Of a stretch of 62,184 nucleotides of DNA, positions 1-11,030 are shown one piece after another. Under the pieces are notes generated by a model that made no database searches, was not told where the DNA came from, and saw nothing but the letters and a program-made list of their open reading frames with translations. This DNA is from Chara braunii (taxonomy: Eukaryota > Streptophyta > Charophyceae > Charales > Characeae), in assembly GCA_003427395.1 (NCBI GenBank), contig BFEA01000135.1:1943367-2005550 (forward strand), in the 5' to 3' direction. Position numbers and translations under genes: made by a program. Numbering within the stretch: the first letter of the stretch is position 1; the number at the start of each line of letters is the position of its first letter.

Positions 1-700
1 GGGGAGGGGAGGGGGAAAGAGGGCGGGATTGGGGGGGAAAGGCGGCGGTGGGAAGGGATGAATAGTGCGTCGGGACGAATGGAGGGGGGGTTGTGCAGTG
101 GGAGTAGCTTACTTGGCTTCGGAGTGAAGGTGTTCGGGGGGGGGGTTGCCGCGAAGCAGGGGGTTGGGGGTTGGGCGGAGGCGGCATATTTTCTGGGGGG
201 TGTTATTGGGCAATGTAGGGGTTGGGAGAGATGGGTAGGAGGAGAGGGAAAGAGTGATGCCTGGATGAGGAAAAAGGGAGTGATAGGGACGAGGGGGAAA
301 GGTTCTTACCAGGAGGGAGGAGGGTTTTTGGCGGGAACCAAAGAGGAGGAGGGTAATCCGTCGTCAGAGTTCTTAGTCCGCTTTTTGAACGTTCATGGTC
401 GGAATTACGGCAAGATTCGGTCAAGAAAATCGTTGTGTGTGTGCGTTTTTTGCAAATGAACGGGTCGGGGAAAGGTGGGGGCCATGGAGGGCACCTGCTG
501 TTTACCCTCTTTTCCCTTCTCCTCCTCCTCCTCCTCTTCTCCTGTTTGCCGGCGGAGTTGTTGCTGATATTACTTATTTATTGTTTTCTTTTGAAATATC
601 GTAGAAGATTCATTAGTTCTTTACAGTAATTGATCTTGACATTTCTCGTTATGCTGGGTGTAATTGGGGGAAAGGGGAAGGGGGGGGGGCATGGAGGGAG
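1..700. other. Purine/G-rich stretch without a gene
   Basis: The plus strand is dominated by G and A runs. The open frames here are glycine-rich or proline-rich products of that skew, with no recognisable domain. I see no gene. Confidence 0.5.
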
Positions 701-759
701 GGCGCCTGCGTTTCCTATGGTTGTTGTTATGGCTCGTTTTGACTACAGTTGATTGATTA

Positions 760-1030
760 CTACCTGAATAGAACGCCCGGGCATCGTAGCAGAGTATTTG
801 GGCCGACTTTCAGTCTAGGTACAACGATAAGTACTATTCCGGTGAAGACGGTAATATTTGATTATCTGTTGCTTTTTGCCTGCTATTTTGTGATTACTAC
901 CGTCCTTATCATCCGAATACAACGCCCGGGCATCATAGTAGAGTATTCGGGGCAGCTTTCAGTCTAGATACAGCGATAAATACCGGGCGTGTTCTATTCG
1001 GGGTGAAGACGTTAGTATTTGATTGCCTTT
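760..1030. repeat. Tandem pair of MITE-like hairpin repeats
   Basis: Two copies of a ~130-bp unit lie head to tail. Each opens with a GAATAGAACGCCCGG-like arm (766-780 and 914-930). The second closes with the inverse arm at 983-1001, so it can fold into a stem broken by a 2-base indel. A third copy lies at 18833-18933. Conserved internal words include CAGTCTAGRTACARCGATAA. The family is not one I can name. Confidence 0.6.
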
Positions 1031-1113
1031 TTTTTTTTTTATTACCTGTTGTTTGGTTAGTTATTGGTTGATTACGCAAAGTGATTATTTTTTTTTTTCG
1101 TTTTTTTTTCCTT

Positions 1114-1502
1114 GGGGCAATTGGTAGAATACCCCCGTACATTGAGATTTATCATATATGCCAAAGTGTCCTTGAAAGATGTGGGTAGAGCGGAATGCCC
1201 TTTTGGTTGCGATCTTTGTGTTATGCCCCTGTCAAGCCGCTGCGCAATTTGCAATCTCGACCTTGCCGTTTGGGCCTCGGGCCTTTTGCAATCGGACCCC
1301 TGAAAAGTTGGTAAGTTCCAACCGGAGGGCATTTCGGAAAGTTGGAAGATACCCGGAAGCGGTGTATTGCAAATATGGGATTTCCAACGGGTATTTCGCA
1401 ATTAATTTTTTTATTATCAGTGGGGCAGTTCGCTTTATTCACACCTTTCAGGGGCATTTGGCATATATCTCCAACTTATGGGTGTATTTTGGAAATTATC
1501 CC
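1114..1502. mobile_element. MITE-like element with ~85-bp imperfect terminal inverted repeats
   Basis: The left arm (1114-1200) and the reverse complement of the right arm (about 1416-1502) align over ~85 bases. Shared blocks are ATATATGCCAAA, CCTTGAAAG/CCCTGAAAG and AGCGRAATGCCC/AGCGAACTGCCC. The element is about 390 bp and has no coding capacity. Target-site duplication is obscured by flanking T and C runs. The overlapping open frames are products of the repeat. Confidence 0.6.
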
Positions 1503-1889
1503 TTTTTTCCCCCCAAAATTTGGACCATTTTTTTATTTATGCGAGCCATCCTTCGCGCAGCAGCCGTCCTAATCTGTCTCTCTCCGTATCCTTCCAAGTT
1601 TGACGGATGTCCGTAAGGAATTGGCGGATGTCACTAAGGACTTTTTTTTCGGATTTCTAATGTCTAATTAAATATTATTTGAGATCGAATAATAGATATT
1701 ACAAAATATTTTTTGTAATATCTACTACTGTGATTTGATCAACTGCTGTTTGATTACGAATGATATTACAAAATAGTTTCTTCTTTTTTAATACAATATA
1801 TTTGATTTTATGCTAATTTGCTATTTTTTTTGTTCCTATTGCGGTATCAATCACTTGTATAGCACCGTCGTCTTGTTGTAGTTGTACCA
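1503..1889. other. AT-rich stretch without a gene
   Basis: There is a small palindrome (ATTACAAAATATTTTTTGTAAT-like, near 1698) and a repeated ATTACAAAATA word. Nothing coding is seen. Confidence 0.4.
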
Positions 1890-1892
1890 AAC

Positions 1893-2340
1893 CCTAGTAC
1901 CAGCCCAAAACCAGCCCAAAACAAGCCCAAAACCAGCCCAAAACTAAGCCTTAACAACCCCAACTATCACCCCTCGTACCAACGCTAGTACCGACGCTAG
2001 TACCAACCCTAGTAACAGCCCAAAACTAGCCCAAAACTAGCCCAAAACAAGCCAAAAACGAACCCTGCAGCAGCCCAACTATCAACCTTAATACCAACCC
2101 TATTACCAGCTCAAAACCAGTCCAAAACAAGCTCAAAATCAAGCCCAAACGGGCCGAACTATCAGCCTTAATACCAACCTTAATAGCAGCCCAAAACAAG
2201 CCTAAAACCAGGCCTAAACGAGCCCAACTATCAACCCTAATACCAACCCTACTACCAACCGTAACGCCAACCCGACTACCAACCCTAGTACCAACCTAAT
2301 ACTGATCATGCCATTCAACCTTGCCACCAACACTAATACC
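1893..2340. repeat. Degenerate 11/12-bp minisatellite, telomere-like in part
   Basis: From about 1902 the unit is CCAGCCCAAAA (11 bp). From about 2228 to 2310 it becomes CAACCCTAATAC (12 bp), with variants CTACTAC, GTAACGC and CTAGTAC. CCCTAA cores resemble plant telomere repeat, but the period is not 7. The 12-bp section gives an artefactual GLVL-type peptide on the minus strand. Confidence 0.75.
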
Positions 2341-2473
2341 GCTCCTAATCTTCCAACCCTAATCCCAATCAGGCGTGGCAGAGGCGATGGCGTCCGTTGG
2401 TTTTTAAAGGGCGGATGTACTGCGATGATTTTTTTTTTTTTTTTACCGAGGTAAAAAAACACACTTGGTAAAT

Positions 2474-2552
2474 TTTACTCATCTGCTTCGAGTAGATGTC
2501 GAACTCAGGTATGTATTATTTTAACAGTTCACCGGTGCACCGAGTGAGGCCA
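2474..2552 (-). repeat. tRNA-derived SINE fragment (copy 1)
   Basis: On the minus strand, a box A-like start (GGCCTCACTCGGTGCAC) is followed by a box B-like GAGTTCGACATC and then the tail AAGCAGATGAG that is also found in copies 2 and 4. The anticodon region is degenerate, so this is not a functional tRNA gene. Confidence 0.5.
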
Positions 2553-3639
2553 ATTGTTCCCCCCCCCCCCCCCCCTCTAGAAAGGTGAAAAAAGACACTT
2601 GAAAAAACAGTAAATAAGGAGAACCCTTTCACTTGAAACAAAAACAGTAATCAATTGCCGACATGGAAACACGAGACGGTTCTTTGTACCTTTTTTTTGG
2701 CTTTTTTTTTTTCAAGCGAGAGGGTTTTTAAACATCACTTGGAAAAACAGTACTTAAGAAATACCCTCACTTGTAAAAAAAAAAAAAAAAAAAAGCTAAA
2801 AAGAACCGTTACTTGTTTCAGGGTCGGCACTGTCGTTTTTTTTTTCTTTTTTTTGCCGGCATTTTCGTTTTAATCCGCATTGTGTTTAAAAGAAAATCGC
2901 GCTCGATCTCTACAGCCTTTTGACAACTGATGATGACTTTTTTTTTTGTTCGCGCCGGATTTATAGAGTCGTTGTTTGGTATGCCTTTTGTATCTCTTTC
3001 TTTTCTTGATTTATAGAGTCGCTGTTTGGTATGCCTTTTGTATCTCTTTCTTTTCTTTCTTTTTCTGTACGAGGGTGAAAGAGTTTAATATTTTTTTTTA
3101 ATTGAAAAGTACAGTGCAGTTAAGGTATAACGAGTATTGTCATTATCAATTGAGGAGGAGGACGAAGATGAGATGAGGTAGAAGACGAGGAGGGGGAGGA
3201 GGTAGTGATAACTTGTTATGTGTGATGCTCATGGTAATGGTTGGGCAGCTTTTTTTTTGGCGGGGGGGGGGCTAATTCAAAGGGGTTACCCCCCCAACCT
3301 CTTAAAATTTGTGATTATCTGTTTGATTCCATCAGGATCCTAAGATTTCTCAAGTAAATAATGACATATTTTATTCACATAAATCAATTTCGATTGCTTT
3401 ATATTTCCTAGCTCATGTCTGTTCTTACCTTTACTTACATGCGTGTACCGAGCCACTCGGGGAAATGGAGAGTCGAGTGTCGTGGATTATATTAATTGAT
3501 TGAGTAGGTTTAATTGATTGATTAGGTCTTGATTAGTGTTCCTGATGACGAAATTACTGAAAGTAGTCATGGTCATTAAATGTGCAAAACGAGAATTACT
3601 TAAAGTAGTAAGTATTGGGCCTCGTTCCACCACTAGTCA

Positions 3640-3690
3640 CTAAATGTGCAAAACGATAATGAATCTTCCCCTAGAACATGGGAAGATACA
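3640..3690 (+). repeat. Palindromic motif P, copy 1
   Basis: ATCTTCCC (3663-3670) and GGGAAGAT (3680-3687) flank the loop CTAGAACAT. The preceding text is CTAAATGTGCAAAACGATAATGA. Other copies lie at 10.2, 21.2, 21.35, 37.5, 38.0, 38.35, 38.9 and 39.2 kb. Confidence 0.65.
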
Positions 3691-3761
3691 TCGCCACTTT
3701 TTTGTCCTTTTGTGCATGTGGTGAGTAGTGGAGCGAGGAGGCCCATTGATAAGTGTCGCTT

Positions 3762-3951
3762 GCCTTCGTTAATCCCGGCTGCTGTAATTTATATTGCAGC
3801 CGATTCATGGGAGGCATAAAGTGATATAAAGGTGAGGTTTCGTAGACAGCATCCGTTTAGGATCTCCTCTGTTCTCTCTCTTGTTCTGAGAGAGAGAGGA
3901 GTAGGGAGGTGGTCCCTTGTGGGTGACTATCGTTGGTAGCCTTTCCAACAG
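3762..3951. repeat. Family A repeat, copy 1
   Basis: This unit begins GCCTTCGTTAATCCCGGCTG and ends GACTATCGTTGGTAGCCTTTCC. It contains a GGCTGC...GCAGCC hairpin and a TCTCTC...GAGAGA hairpin. Thirteen units of this kind lie between 3.7 and 13.0 kb, all in the same orientation. Similar peptides on the minus strand (for example YETSPLYYFMPPMNR) follow from DNA conservation. I see no evidence that they are coding. Confidence 0.8.
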
Positions 3952-4120
3952 ACCATTCCACCATAGCCAGGAGAGTATTTCATGGTAGCCGTTAGGTTGT
4001 TGTGCCATCGCTCTGGTGCTGATAGGTATGCGGCTGTGCCACGATAGGCATGACAGTGCAGTTGTAGTGGTCGCAAATCTCAAGGCAATCTGGGTGTGTA
4101 CTTTGCGTAATTGGCTCTTT

Positions 4121-4308
4121 GCCTTCGTTAATCCCGGCTGCTGTAATTTATATTGCAGCCGATTCATGGGAGGCATAAAGTAATATAAAGGTGAGGTTTC
4201 GTAGACAGCATCCGTTTTGGATCTCCTCAGTTCTCTCTCTTGTTCTGAGAGAGAGTAGTAGGGAGGTGGTCCCTTGTGGATGACTATCGTTGGTAGCCTT
4301 TCCTACAA
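4121..4308. repeat. Family A repeat, copy 2
   Basis: It is linked to copy 1 by a 169-bp spacer (3952-4120). The same spacer links copies 12 and 13, so the dimer 3762-4308 and the dimer 12490-13037 are duplicates of each other. Confidence 0.8.
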
Positions 4309-4571
4309 CAAAAATGACTTTTTTTCCTGATATNCCCCNCCCGCCACTTCCCCCCCCCCACTCTCTCTCTTACCCCCCTCGCACCCCCCCGTCTTTCCTC
4401 TCCCCTCCCCTTTTCCACGCCCGTTCAGTAGTAAGACGACCTGGACGTGCCCAAGTTTTTTCAAGTTGCCCCCCTTCGAGAAAGGGGAAATCGCAGAAAT
4501 ATCCAGACCCACTTGAAGGTCGGAATACGAGAGAACGAAGCTGCACGCGAATCGAAGCAATGCATGCGAAT

Positions 4572-4572
4572 T

Positions 4573-4609
<37 letters not shown>

Positions 4610-4766
4610 CTATCTCCTCCTCGCCCTTTTGTCTGCTGTGTGCGTGTTCACGTGCTAGAGAGAGAGAGAGCGAGAGCGAGAGAGAGAGAGCGAGAGCGAG
4701 CGAGAGAGAGAGCGAGAGCGAGCGAGCGAGCGAGCGAGAGAGAGAGAGAGAGAGAGAGAGCATAGT
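4572..4766. repeat. Compound microsatellite (CT)n(TATC)n then (GA)n
   Basis: (TC)n at about 4572-4590 runs into (TATC)n at 4591-4615. After a ~40-base gap, (GA/GC)n fills 4657-4760. The pyrimidine and purine halves could pair as a long hairpin. Two ambiguous bases (4334, 4339) mark uncertain sequence just upstream. Confidence 0.9.
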
Positions 4767-5149
4767 CTGGTTAACAGACTGGGAAGCCGCCTGTGTTAGG
4801 AGCAGGCTGGCATTCCACTCCCCCGTCCCCCTCCCCCGACCGGACCGAACAAGAAGAAAGGCGAAGCTATATTCTTCTCTCAGTTTCGTTTTTCAGTACC
4901 TACCTAACACTGTCCCTAAGACTATCTAGAGGGGACCCCCGCAAGCATGGCGACCTCTTGCAATCAAGGGGATGCATGTTGGCCCCCGCCGCCGCTTATC
5001 AGCGGTGGTCAGGGAGCAGGGTGGACTTGTTGCTGTCTAGGAGAATCATTAGCTGATGGTTAGTTTCACTGATCATGCAATATCGAAAAAAGGAAACATT
5101 TGTTAACCAAAAAAAAAAAAAGGTTCGTCTCGGTGGGTTGGCGTTGCTT

Positions 5150-5339
5150 GCCTTCGTTAATCCCGGCTGCTGTAATTTATATTGCAGCCGATTCATGGGA
5201 GGCATAAAGTAATACAAAGGTGAGGTTTCGTAGACAGCATCCGTTTTGGATCTCCTCGGTTCTCTCTCTTGTTCTGAGAGAGAGAGGAGTAGGGAGGTGG
5301 TCCCTTGTGGGTGACTATCGTTGGTAGCCTTTCCTACAG
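5150..5339. repeat. Family A repeat, copy 3
   Basis: This is a full-length unit with both hairpins. It is followed by AAACAGGTGTCATCTCC, as in copies 5-7. Confidence 0.8.
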
Positions 5340-6139
5340 AAACAGGTGTCATCTCCTTGGGGTTGAGATTTTTCCTTTTTTGTGGGGGGAAGAGGGAGAT
5401 GAGAGGTGAAGAAGGGGGGGGAGGAAGCGAGGGGAGGGGTGGGTGTGTAGCATCGTAGACATTATAGGATGTTGTTGCACTCACGTGATTGGCTATGAGT
5501 ACGACCAGGTTCACTGAAGGCAGTGGAAGTGCAGGCGTCGCCAGATGACGGTTGTGGGTATACGATGGTGATGACTAAGGGGGATGCTAGCGCTAGGATT
5601 TTCTGAGATGCATCTGACAGTAATTACAGCTAGATTCTGTCTGGATGTGCATCTGTCAGTATTGCCTAGCCGCAAATCTGATGGTCATGGGTATTGGATG
5701 GTGATGACGACCTCGACATGGCAGCCAAAGGATTAAGAAACGAAATAGACGCAGGCCTTGGTAGTGGGGGCTTGGCATTTAGGACCAGATGGCATGTTGG
5801 TTCTATCACTGGGTAAGCATGAATCTGGTCTTGAAAATGGCCAGATTCATGCTTTCCTATCTCAGCAACATCGCACCAGCTGGGTCTGACCCGAAATTTG
5901 CTGGCTGTTAAGTGCATATGCGAGTTTTTTTCTTTTCCTGCTGCCAACACTGCAGTCACATATTGTATACGACTCGCCACTCTCGATGAGTCAGATGGCG
6001 GGGTAAGTCCGACGAAACAGTCTGTCACAGACCCCTTTTTCTTGTCTTTTTCTCCGTATGGGCCCTTTTTTTTTGAAGGGCGACAGCCTTGAGACATCAT
6101 CGTAAAACTGACCGGCACTAAGTAGGTCGGGAATTTCGT
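5340..6139. other. Gene-free stretch with one perfect 14-bp hairpin
   Basis: AAGCATGAATCTGG (5815-5828) and its exact inverse (5841-5854) are separated by 12 bases. Otherwise there is only a repeated ATGGTGATGAC word and unassigned DNA. No gene is seen. Confidence 0.5.
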
Positions 6140-6224
6140 TCATCTGGTTCCATCTGAGTTCGACCTCACGTCTGCATTTCTGCAGTTTATTTATGGGTGT
6201 ACCAATTGAGCTTAGCCCGTTGGT
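6140..6224 (-). repeat. tRNA-derived SINE fragment (copy 2)
   Basis: The minus strand reads GGGCTAAGCTCAATTGGTAC (box A) and later GAGGTCGAACTC (box B), ending in AACCAGATGAACG. A long A-tract lies next to the unit (T-run at 6229-6263). The box spacing fits a tRNA, but the stems are broken. Confidence 0.55.
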
Positions 6225-6231
6225 CTTTTTT

Positions 6232-6263
<32 letters not shown>

Positions 6264-6268
<5 letters not shown>

Positions 6269-6560
6269 GAAAGCCAGACCAGCGTCACTAGGGAAGGTGA
6301 TTCGAGAAGCCTCCCCATAGTCCGTGATCCGGTTGCTCCAATCTGTTTTTTTTTTTTTTTTTTTTTTTTTAACAGGAAAGCCAGACCAGCGTAACTAGGG
6401 AAGGTGATACGAGAAGCCTCCTCTAGTGCGCGATCCGGTTGCTCCAATCCTCTTTTTTTTTTTCTTTTTCAATACAGGAAAGGCAGGCCAGCGTCACTAG
6501 GCAAATTGATACGAGAAGCCTTCCCTCCCCCTCTAGTTCACGATCCGGTCGCTTCAATCT
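6264..6560 (-). repeat. Triplicated ~80-bp unit, each with an A-tail on the minus strand
   Basis: Three units (about 6264-6343, 6372-6450, 6475-6560) share GGAAAGCCAGACCAGCGT and GATCCGGTTGCTCCAATC. Each is bordered on its low-coordinate side by a T-run, which is a poly(A) tail if read on the minus strand. Tandem retroposed insertions or slippage-driven duplication are both possible. Confidence 0.65.
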
Positions 6561-6952
6561 ATTGGTTGGAGCATACGTTTCATTTGGAAGTTCTGAATGG
6601 CTCTTCGATTATATATGGGTGTGCAAGTGGGCCGTTGTGGCACATGGGGATGTGGGCAGCTCTCCGTGAACCACCTGGACGTGTCGAGCCTTGTAGGTGG
6701 GGGGGAGGCAGAGTAAAGGGGGTTCTACGAGAAAAAATAATCGAGAAGCTGCAAAAGAAAGGAAAAAAAAAAGAAAGAACGAGCTGTGGAGGAAAAGGAA
6801 AACAGTGGTCTCAGTTTGCTTTATGTTGTCGTCTTTTGTTTTTTGTTTTTTTCGTAGTCTGTTTTTTTTTTTTCTTGGTTTGTTTCACAAGGTGTGGTCT
6901 TTTTTGGGTGATGAAGTATGCGACAGTAGTTTGGATGAGGTGATGGCCGCTA

Positions 6953-7134
6953 TCGCCCTCGCTAATCCCGGCTGTGGTAATTATATTGCATCCGATTCAT
7001 GGGGGGCATAAATTAATGAGGGTGAGGTTTCGTGGACAGCATCCGTTTTGGATCTTCTTGGTTCTCTCTTGTTCTGAGAGAGGAATGGAAAAGGGGGTTC
7101 CTTCTGGGTGACTATCGTTGGTAGCATTTTCTAC
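6953..7134. repeat. Family A repeat, copy 4 (divergent)
   Basis: It starts with a mutated GCCCTCGCTAATCCC and lacks complementarity in the first hairpin (GGCTGTGG against GCATCC). It shares with copy 9 a sub-family signature (AATTAATRAGGGTGAGG, AGGGGGTTCCTT). Confidence 0.75.
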
Positions 7135-8968
7135 AAGAAAAAGACAGAAAAGAAGGTGCTAAAGGACTTTGCTAAAGAGGTGTTTGCTATTGTTGCTATT
7201 GGAGTGTGCAGTTGATTGCTATTCTATCGTAGACCTCGATGGTCCAGTTGCATCCTAAGTCGGGGCAGTTAGTGGTTCTGGGAAGCATTCTTTTGTTTGG
7301 GGTATAAGTTGGGGTGGTTGGTGGTTTTGGGAAAGCATTCTTTTGTTTGGGGTATATTTCCAGCCAGAAGTCTGATTTCGAGGCTATTCTACAACGAAAA
7401 GTAACCAAATGCTGAGTTTATTCTACCATAGCCTCGATGGCACTTGTTATGATCCTGGTTGCTTGTTGTCAAAAGACCAACACTCGCTTGCATAGACTTG
7501 CAGGCATGCCCATATATAGACTGAAGGAAGGGGAGAGGATGGGTGTATCACACCGCACAGGGAGATAGAAACACAGCAGAAGACTTGATCATCCGATATG
7601 ACAGTGTATACTGAAAGTGCAATTCACTCCACACAGAATCCTCACAACCGGTCACAAAGGAAAGCCGAGTAGATCACATCCAGGAAACAACAAAGCGAAG
7701 ATAGTTCACACACAGTATCCACACTATTTATTAAACTCAGTCCTCGAATTGCCAGAATAAGCCCAGAACTGTGATGCGCTGTGCAGAAATGAGCAGCGCT
7801 CCTTTCCCCAACCTTGAGTAACCGCTATCACTACCCCTGAGCTCCTGAGACAACCAGCGCCACCTACATACTGCCTCCAGAGGGAAGCGCCACCCTGAAA
7901 CAGGCCTCTGAGGCCAAGCGCCTCTCAGAGGATGAAGAAGAAGACCAGCGCCATAGTGTCTGATGATGATGAAGTGCCTGGAGACTTCCCGGGTGGAAGT
8001 CTGTAGCAGCACCACCTCTTGACAAAGATGATCTCTGAGGATGAAAGGCTGCAGCTATGGCTGCAGCGCCACACACCCCGATACCCTACTCTTGAGGAGG
8101 GTTCAGCAGGGCACCAACTTCTCTTGCCTCCAGCAGATTTCAGATAGCCCGGACCTCTGAACAGCCCCGCGTGTTGTCAGAGAACAGCGCAGGTCCAAGC
8201 TATGGCCGACACTTTGTTGGTCCGGCTATGTCTGTCCTCTCCAACGCTGAAGTTGTCGCCACTCTTGTTCATGCATTTCGCAGCAGCGATGTACTCGGTA
8301 CCAACTGCCAAAAGCCGCGAACCGATTCCTACAATCTATGAATAGAACTACTCTACCCTAACTGGGACCTAGACCGGACTGGCTGGACCTAGACAGGACT
8401 GACTCGACCGACCGGGTACTGTTTCAGTTTCGTTCGGCCTCTAGGGCCTCGCCCTACCCGGCTATCAGCTTAGGCCTTAGGGCCTGTCTGTCTGTCCTAG
8501 GGGTGGCCTGGGCCTGCTATTCGCAGTTAGGGTAGCTGTAGGAAATTCCAGTTAGTGCGGGCCTATATTCTCACCGAATTTACAGTTAATGTCCCTCAGG
8601 AATTTTCCTCACAGGCAGGCCTCTCGGTTAGCCCTCAGCCAAACAAAATTACAAATCTAACGTACCGATGTTACAGGCCAGAACGGCTAAGATAGTACAA
8701 TTGTATTTTTTTCATCGCCATCATTTCCATCATATGCATTTTCCTTCATTCATATGAACCAATCAATGCCATGATGTATTTCAGGGACGCTGGACCCGGT
8801 TTCCAGCAGGTGCTGCTCTCCACCAATAGATGGAGCTCGTCTTAAAAAAAAAAATCGGGCCGACGGGTCACAGGTGGCAGAATCAGCAAGTCATTGCACA
8901 CTGTTGCTTGCACCAATCGTAGGTCTTGAAGTGTCCCACATATCAGCCACCAAGTGTATTGATTCTTT
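7135..8968. other. Gene-free stretch
   Basis: It holds a short duplication around 7262-7350 (TGGTTTTGGGAAAGCATTC-like), a region around 7850-7960 with repeated CCAGCGCCA words and small palindromes, and a two-hairpin motif at 8787-8836 (annotated separately). No protein domain is recognisable in the open frames on either strand. Confidence 0.45.
8787..8836 (+). repeat. Two-hairpin motif, copy 1
   Basis: Hairpin 1 is GCTGGA (8789-8794) with TCCAGC (8802-8807). Hairpin 2 is GCTCTCCA (8815-8822) with TGGAGC (8831-8836). Related copies lie at 60.7 and 61.0 kb. Confidence 0.6.
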
Positions 8969-9150
8969 GCCTTCGTTAATCCCGGCTGCTGTAATTGTAC
9001 GGTGATCGATTCATGGGAGGCATAAAGTAATACAAAGGTGAGGTTTCGTAGTCAGCATCCGTTTTGGATCTCCTCTGTTCTCTCTTGTCCTGAGAGAGGA
9101 GTAGGGAGGTGGTCCCTTGTGGGTGACTATCGTTGGTAGCCTTTCCTACA
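8969..9150. repeat. Family A repeat, copy 5
   Basis: First of three units spaced ~402 bp apart (8969, 9372, 9771), which form a local tandem array with shared spacers (CACCAATCGTAGGTCT, ATATCAGCCACCAA). The first hairpin is replaced by ATTGTACGGYGATCGATTC. Confidence 0.8.
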
Positions 9151-9371
9151 GAAACAGGTGTCATCTCCTTTGAATTTGAAAAGATAAAAGAACTTGGAGT
9201 TGAGATTTTTCCCTTTTTTTGTGGGGGGTGAAGAGGAAGATTGGATGTGAAGACATGTGGGAAGGGAAAGGAGGGATGGAGAGACGGGGACACTATAGTG
9301 CTGGTGTTGCTTGCACCAATCGTAGGTCTCAAAATGTCTTGCATATCAGCCACCAATTGTATTGATTCTTT

Positions 9372-9550
9372 GCCTTCGTTAATCCCGGCTGCTGTAATTG
9401 TACGGCGATTGATTCATGGGAGGCATAAAGTAATACAAAGGTGAGGTTTCGTAGACAGCATCCGTTTTGGATCTCCTCTGTTCTCTCTTGTTCTGAGAGA
9501 GTAGGGAGGTGGTCCCTTGTGGGTGGCTATCGTTGGTAGCCTTTCCTACA
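9372..9550. repeat. Family A repeat, copy 6
   Basis: Middle unit of the ~402-bp tandem array. Its spacer is nearly the same as those of copies 5 and 7. Confidence 0.8.
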
Positions 9551-9770
9551 GAAACAGGTGTCATCTCCTTGGAATTTGAAAAGATAAAAGAGCTTGGGGT
9601 TGAAATTTTTCCCTTTTTTGTGGGAGGTGAAGAGGAAGATTGGATGTGAAGACAGGTGGGAAGGGAAAGGAGGGATGGAGATACGGGGACACTCTAGTGC
9701 TGGTGTTCCTTGCACCAATCGCAGGTCTCAAAATGTCTTGCATATCAGCCACCAAGTGTGTTGGTTCCTT

Positions 9771-9951
9771 GCCTTTGTTAGTCCCGACTGCTGTAATTGT
9801 ACGGCGATCGATTCATGGGAGGCATAAAGTAATATGAAGGTGAGGTTTCGTAGACAGCATCCGTTTTGGATCTCCTCTGTTCTCTCTTGTTCTGAGAGAG
9901 GAGTAGGGAGGTGGTCCCTTGTGGGTGACTATCGTTGGTAGCCTTTCCTAC
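9771..9951. repeat. Family A repeat, copy 7
   Basis: Third unit of the ~402-bp tandem array. After it the shared spacer continues to about 10100 and then diverges. Confidence 0.8.
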
Positions 9952-10417
9952 AGAAACAGGTGTCATCTCCGTCGAATTTGAAGAGAGAAAAGAGCTTGGG
10001 GTTAAAATTTGTCCTCTATTTTTTTGGGGGGAAAGAGGGAGATTGGAGGTAAAGACAGGTGGGAAGGGAAAGGGGAGATGGAGAGAGGGGGGCACTATAG
10101 TGCTGTTGTGTAGGTATATTGCACGCTTGTCCTTTTAAATTTTGGCTTTGTGCACCTCGCTCAACCACACAGCAAATGTGTGAAATGAGAATGAATATTT
10201 CGCTAGAACATGGGAAGATGCACTGCAATGTCCTTTGTTCTTGGTGCATGTGGAGAGTAGTGGAGTAAAGCCCTTAGTGTATTCCACCATGGCCGCTGTG
10301 AGGGGACTCCACCCTAGTTGTGATGCTTTTCCACCATAGCCACAAGGACATAACGCAGCAGCCTTGAGGGTGGTGCAGGTGTACCGGTTGTAACTCACAG
10401 AATTAACCGGACATTTA

Positions 10418-10581
10418 CCTTCGTTAATCCCGTCGGTGGTAACTATATTGCAGTTGATTCATGGGGGGCAAACGCCAATTCAGGTGAGGTTTCGTAGGTG
10501 GCATCCGGTTTGGATTTCCTTGGTTCGCTCTTGTTGTCGGGCAGTCGGGAAGGGGTGACTATCATTGGTCGCCTTTCCAAC
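10418..10581. repeat. Family A repeat, copy 8 (divergent)
   Basis: This is the most diverged unit. It lacks most of the GAGAGA hairpin, but keeps TTCGTTAATCCC, TTCATGGG, GGTGAGGTTTCGTAG and the GACTATCATTGGT end. Confidence 0.7.
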
Positions 10582-10817
10582 ATCATCTGAAAAAAGAACG
10601 AGAAACAAATGCCGAAGACTTTAGCAGGTGAAAAAGGACACAGAAAACAAATGTGAAGACGTCGGCAGGTGTTGTACTGGGTTGCATCAAAATGTACTTC
10701 GCGACTGCTCCACCATTGCTGTGGTGGTGCTGTTGCACTAGTCTTGTGGAACTACAATGCCAAAATGGGCTCGTGTGTGTGTCGACTGGGCGGCGGGGGC
10801 CGGGGGGGGGGGCGGAG

Positions 10818-11030
10818 ACGATGTGGAAAGACGAGGTGTGGCACACCCAAAAAATAAGTAAATTAAAAATTAGAAAAAGTTGAGGAAGTTGGATTTTGAT
10901 ATTTCATGAATTCGAGGAAAAGGGGGGGAGATGTGGAAATACGAGGTGCGGCACACCAAGAAATAAGGTAAAACGGTAAAAGAAAAAAGGTAAGAAAAAC
11001 GATTTTGATATTTCACTAATTTGAAGAAAA
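10818..11030. repeat. Tandem duplication, ~110-bp period
   Basis: Two units share GATGTGGAAAKACGAGGTG, GCACACC and GATTTTGATATTTCA. This is a local duplication with no coding content. Confidence 0.6.

Larger units (their letters stand above)
2341..3761. other. Gene-free stretch with homopolymers and a local duplication
   Basis: It holds a tRNA-like SINE (annotated separately), long T, A and C runs, and a direct ~50-bp duplication at about 2958-3006 and 3009-3057 that contains TTTATAGAGTCG. A palindromic motif at 3663-3687 is annotated separately. No gene is seen. Confidence 0.5.

Noticed and set aside
2228-2310. True interstitial telomere array
   Set aside because: CCCTAA cores occur, but the period is 12 and not 6-7, and the units are degenerate.
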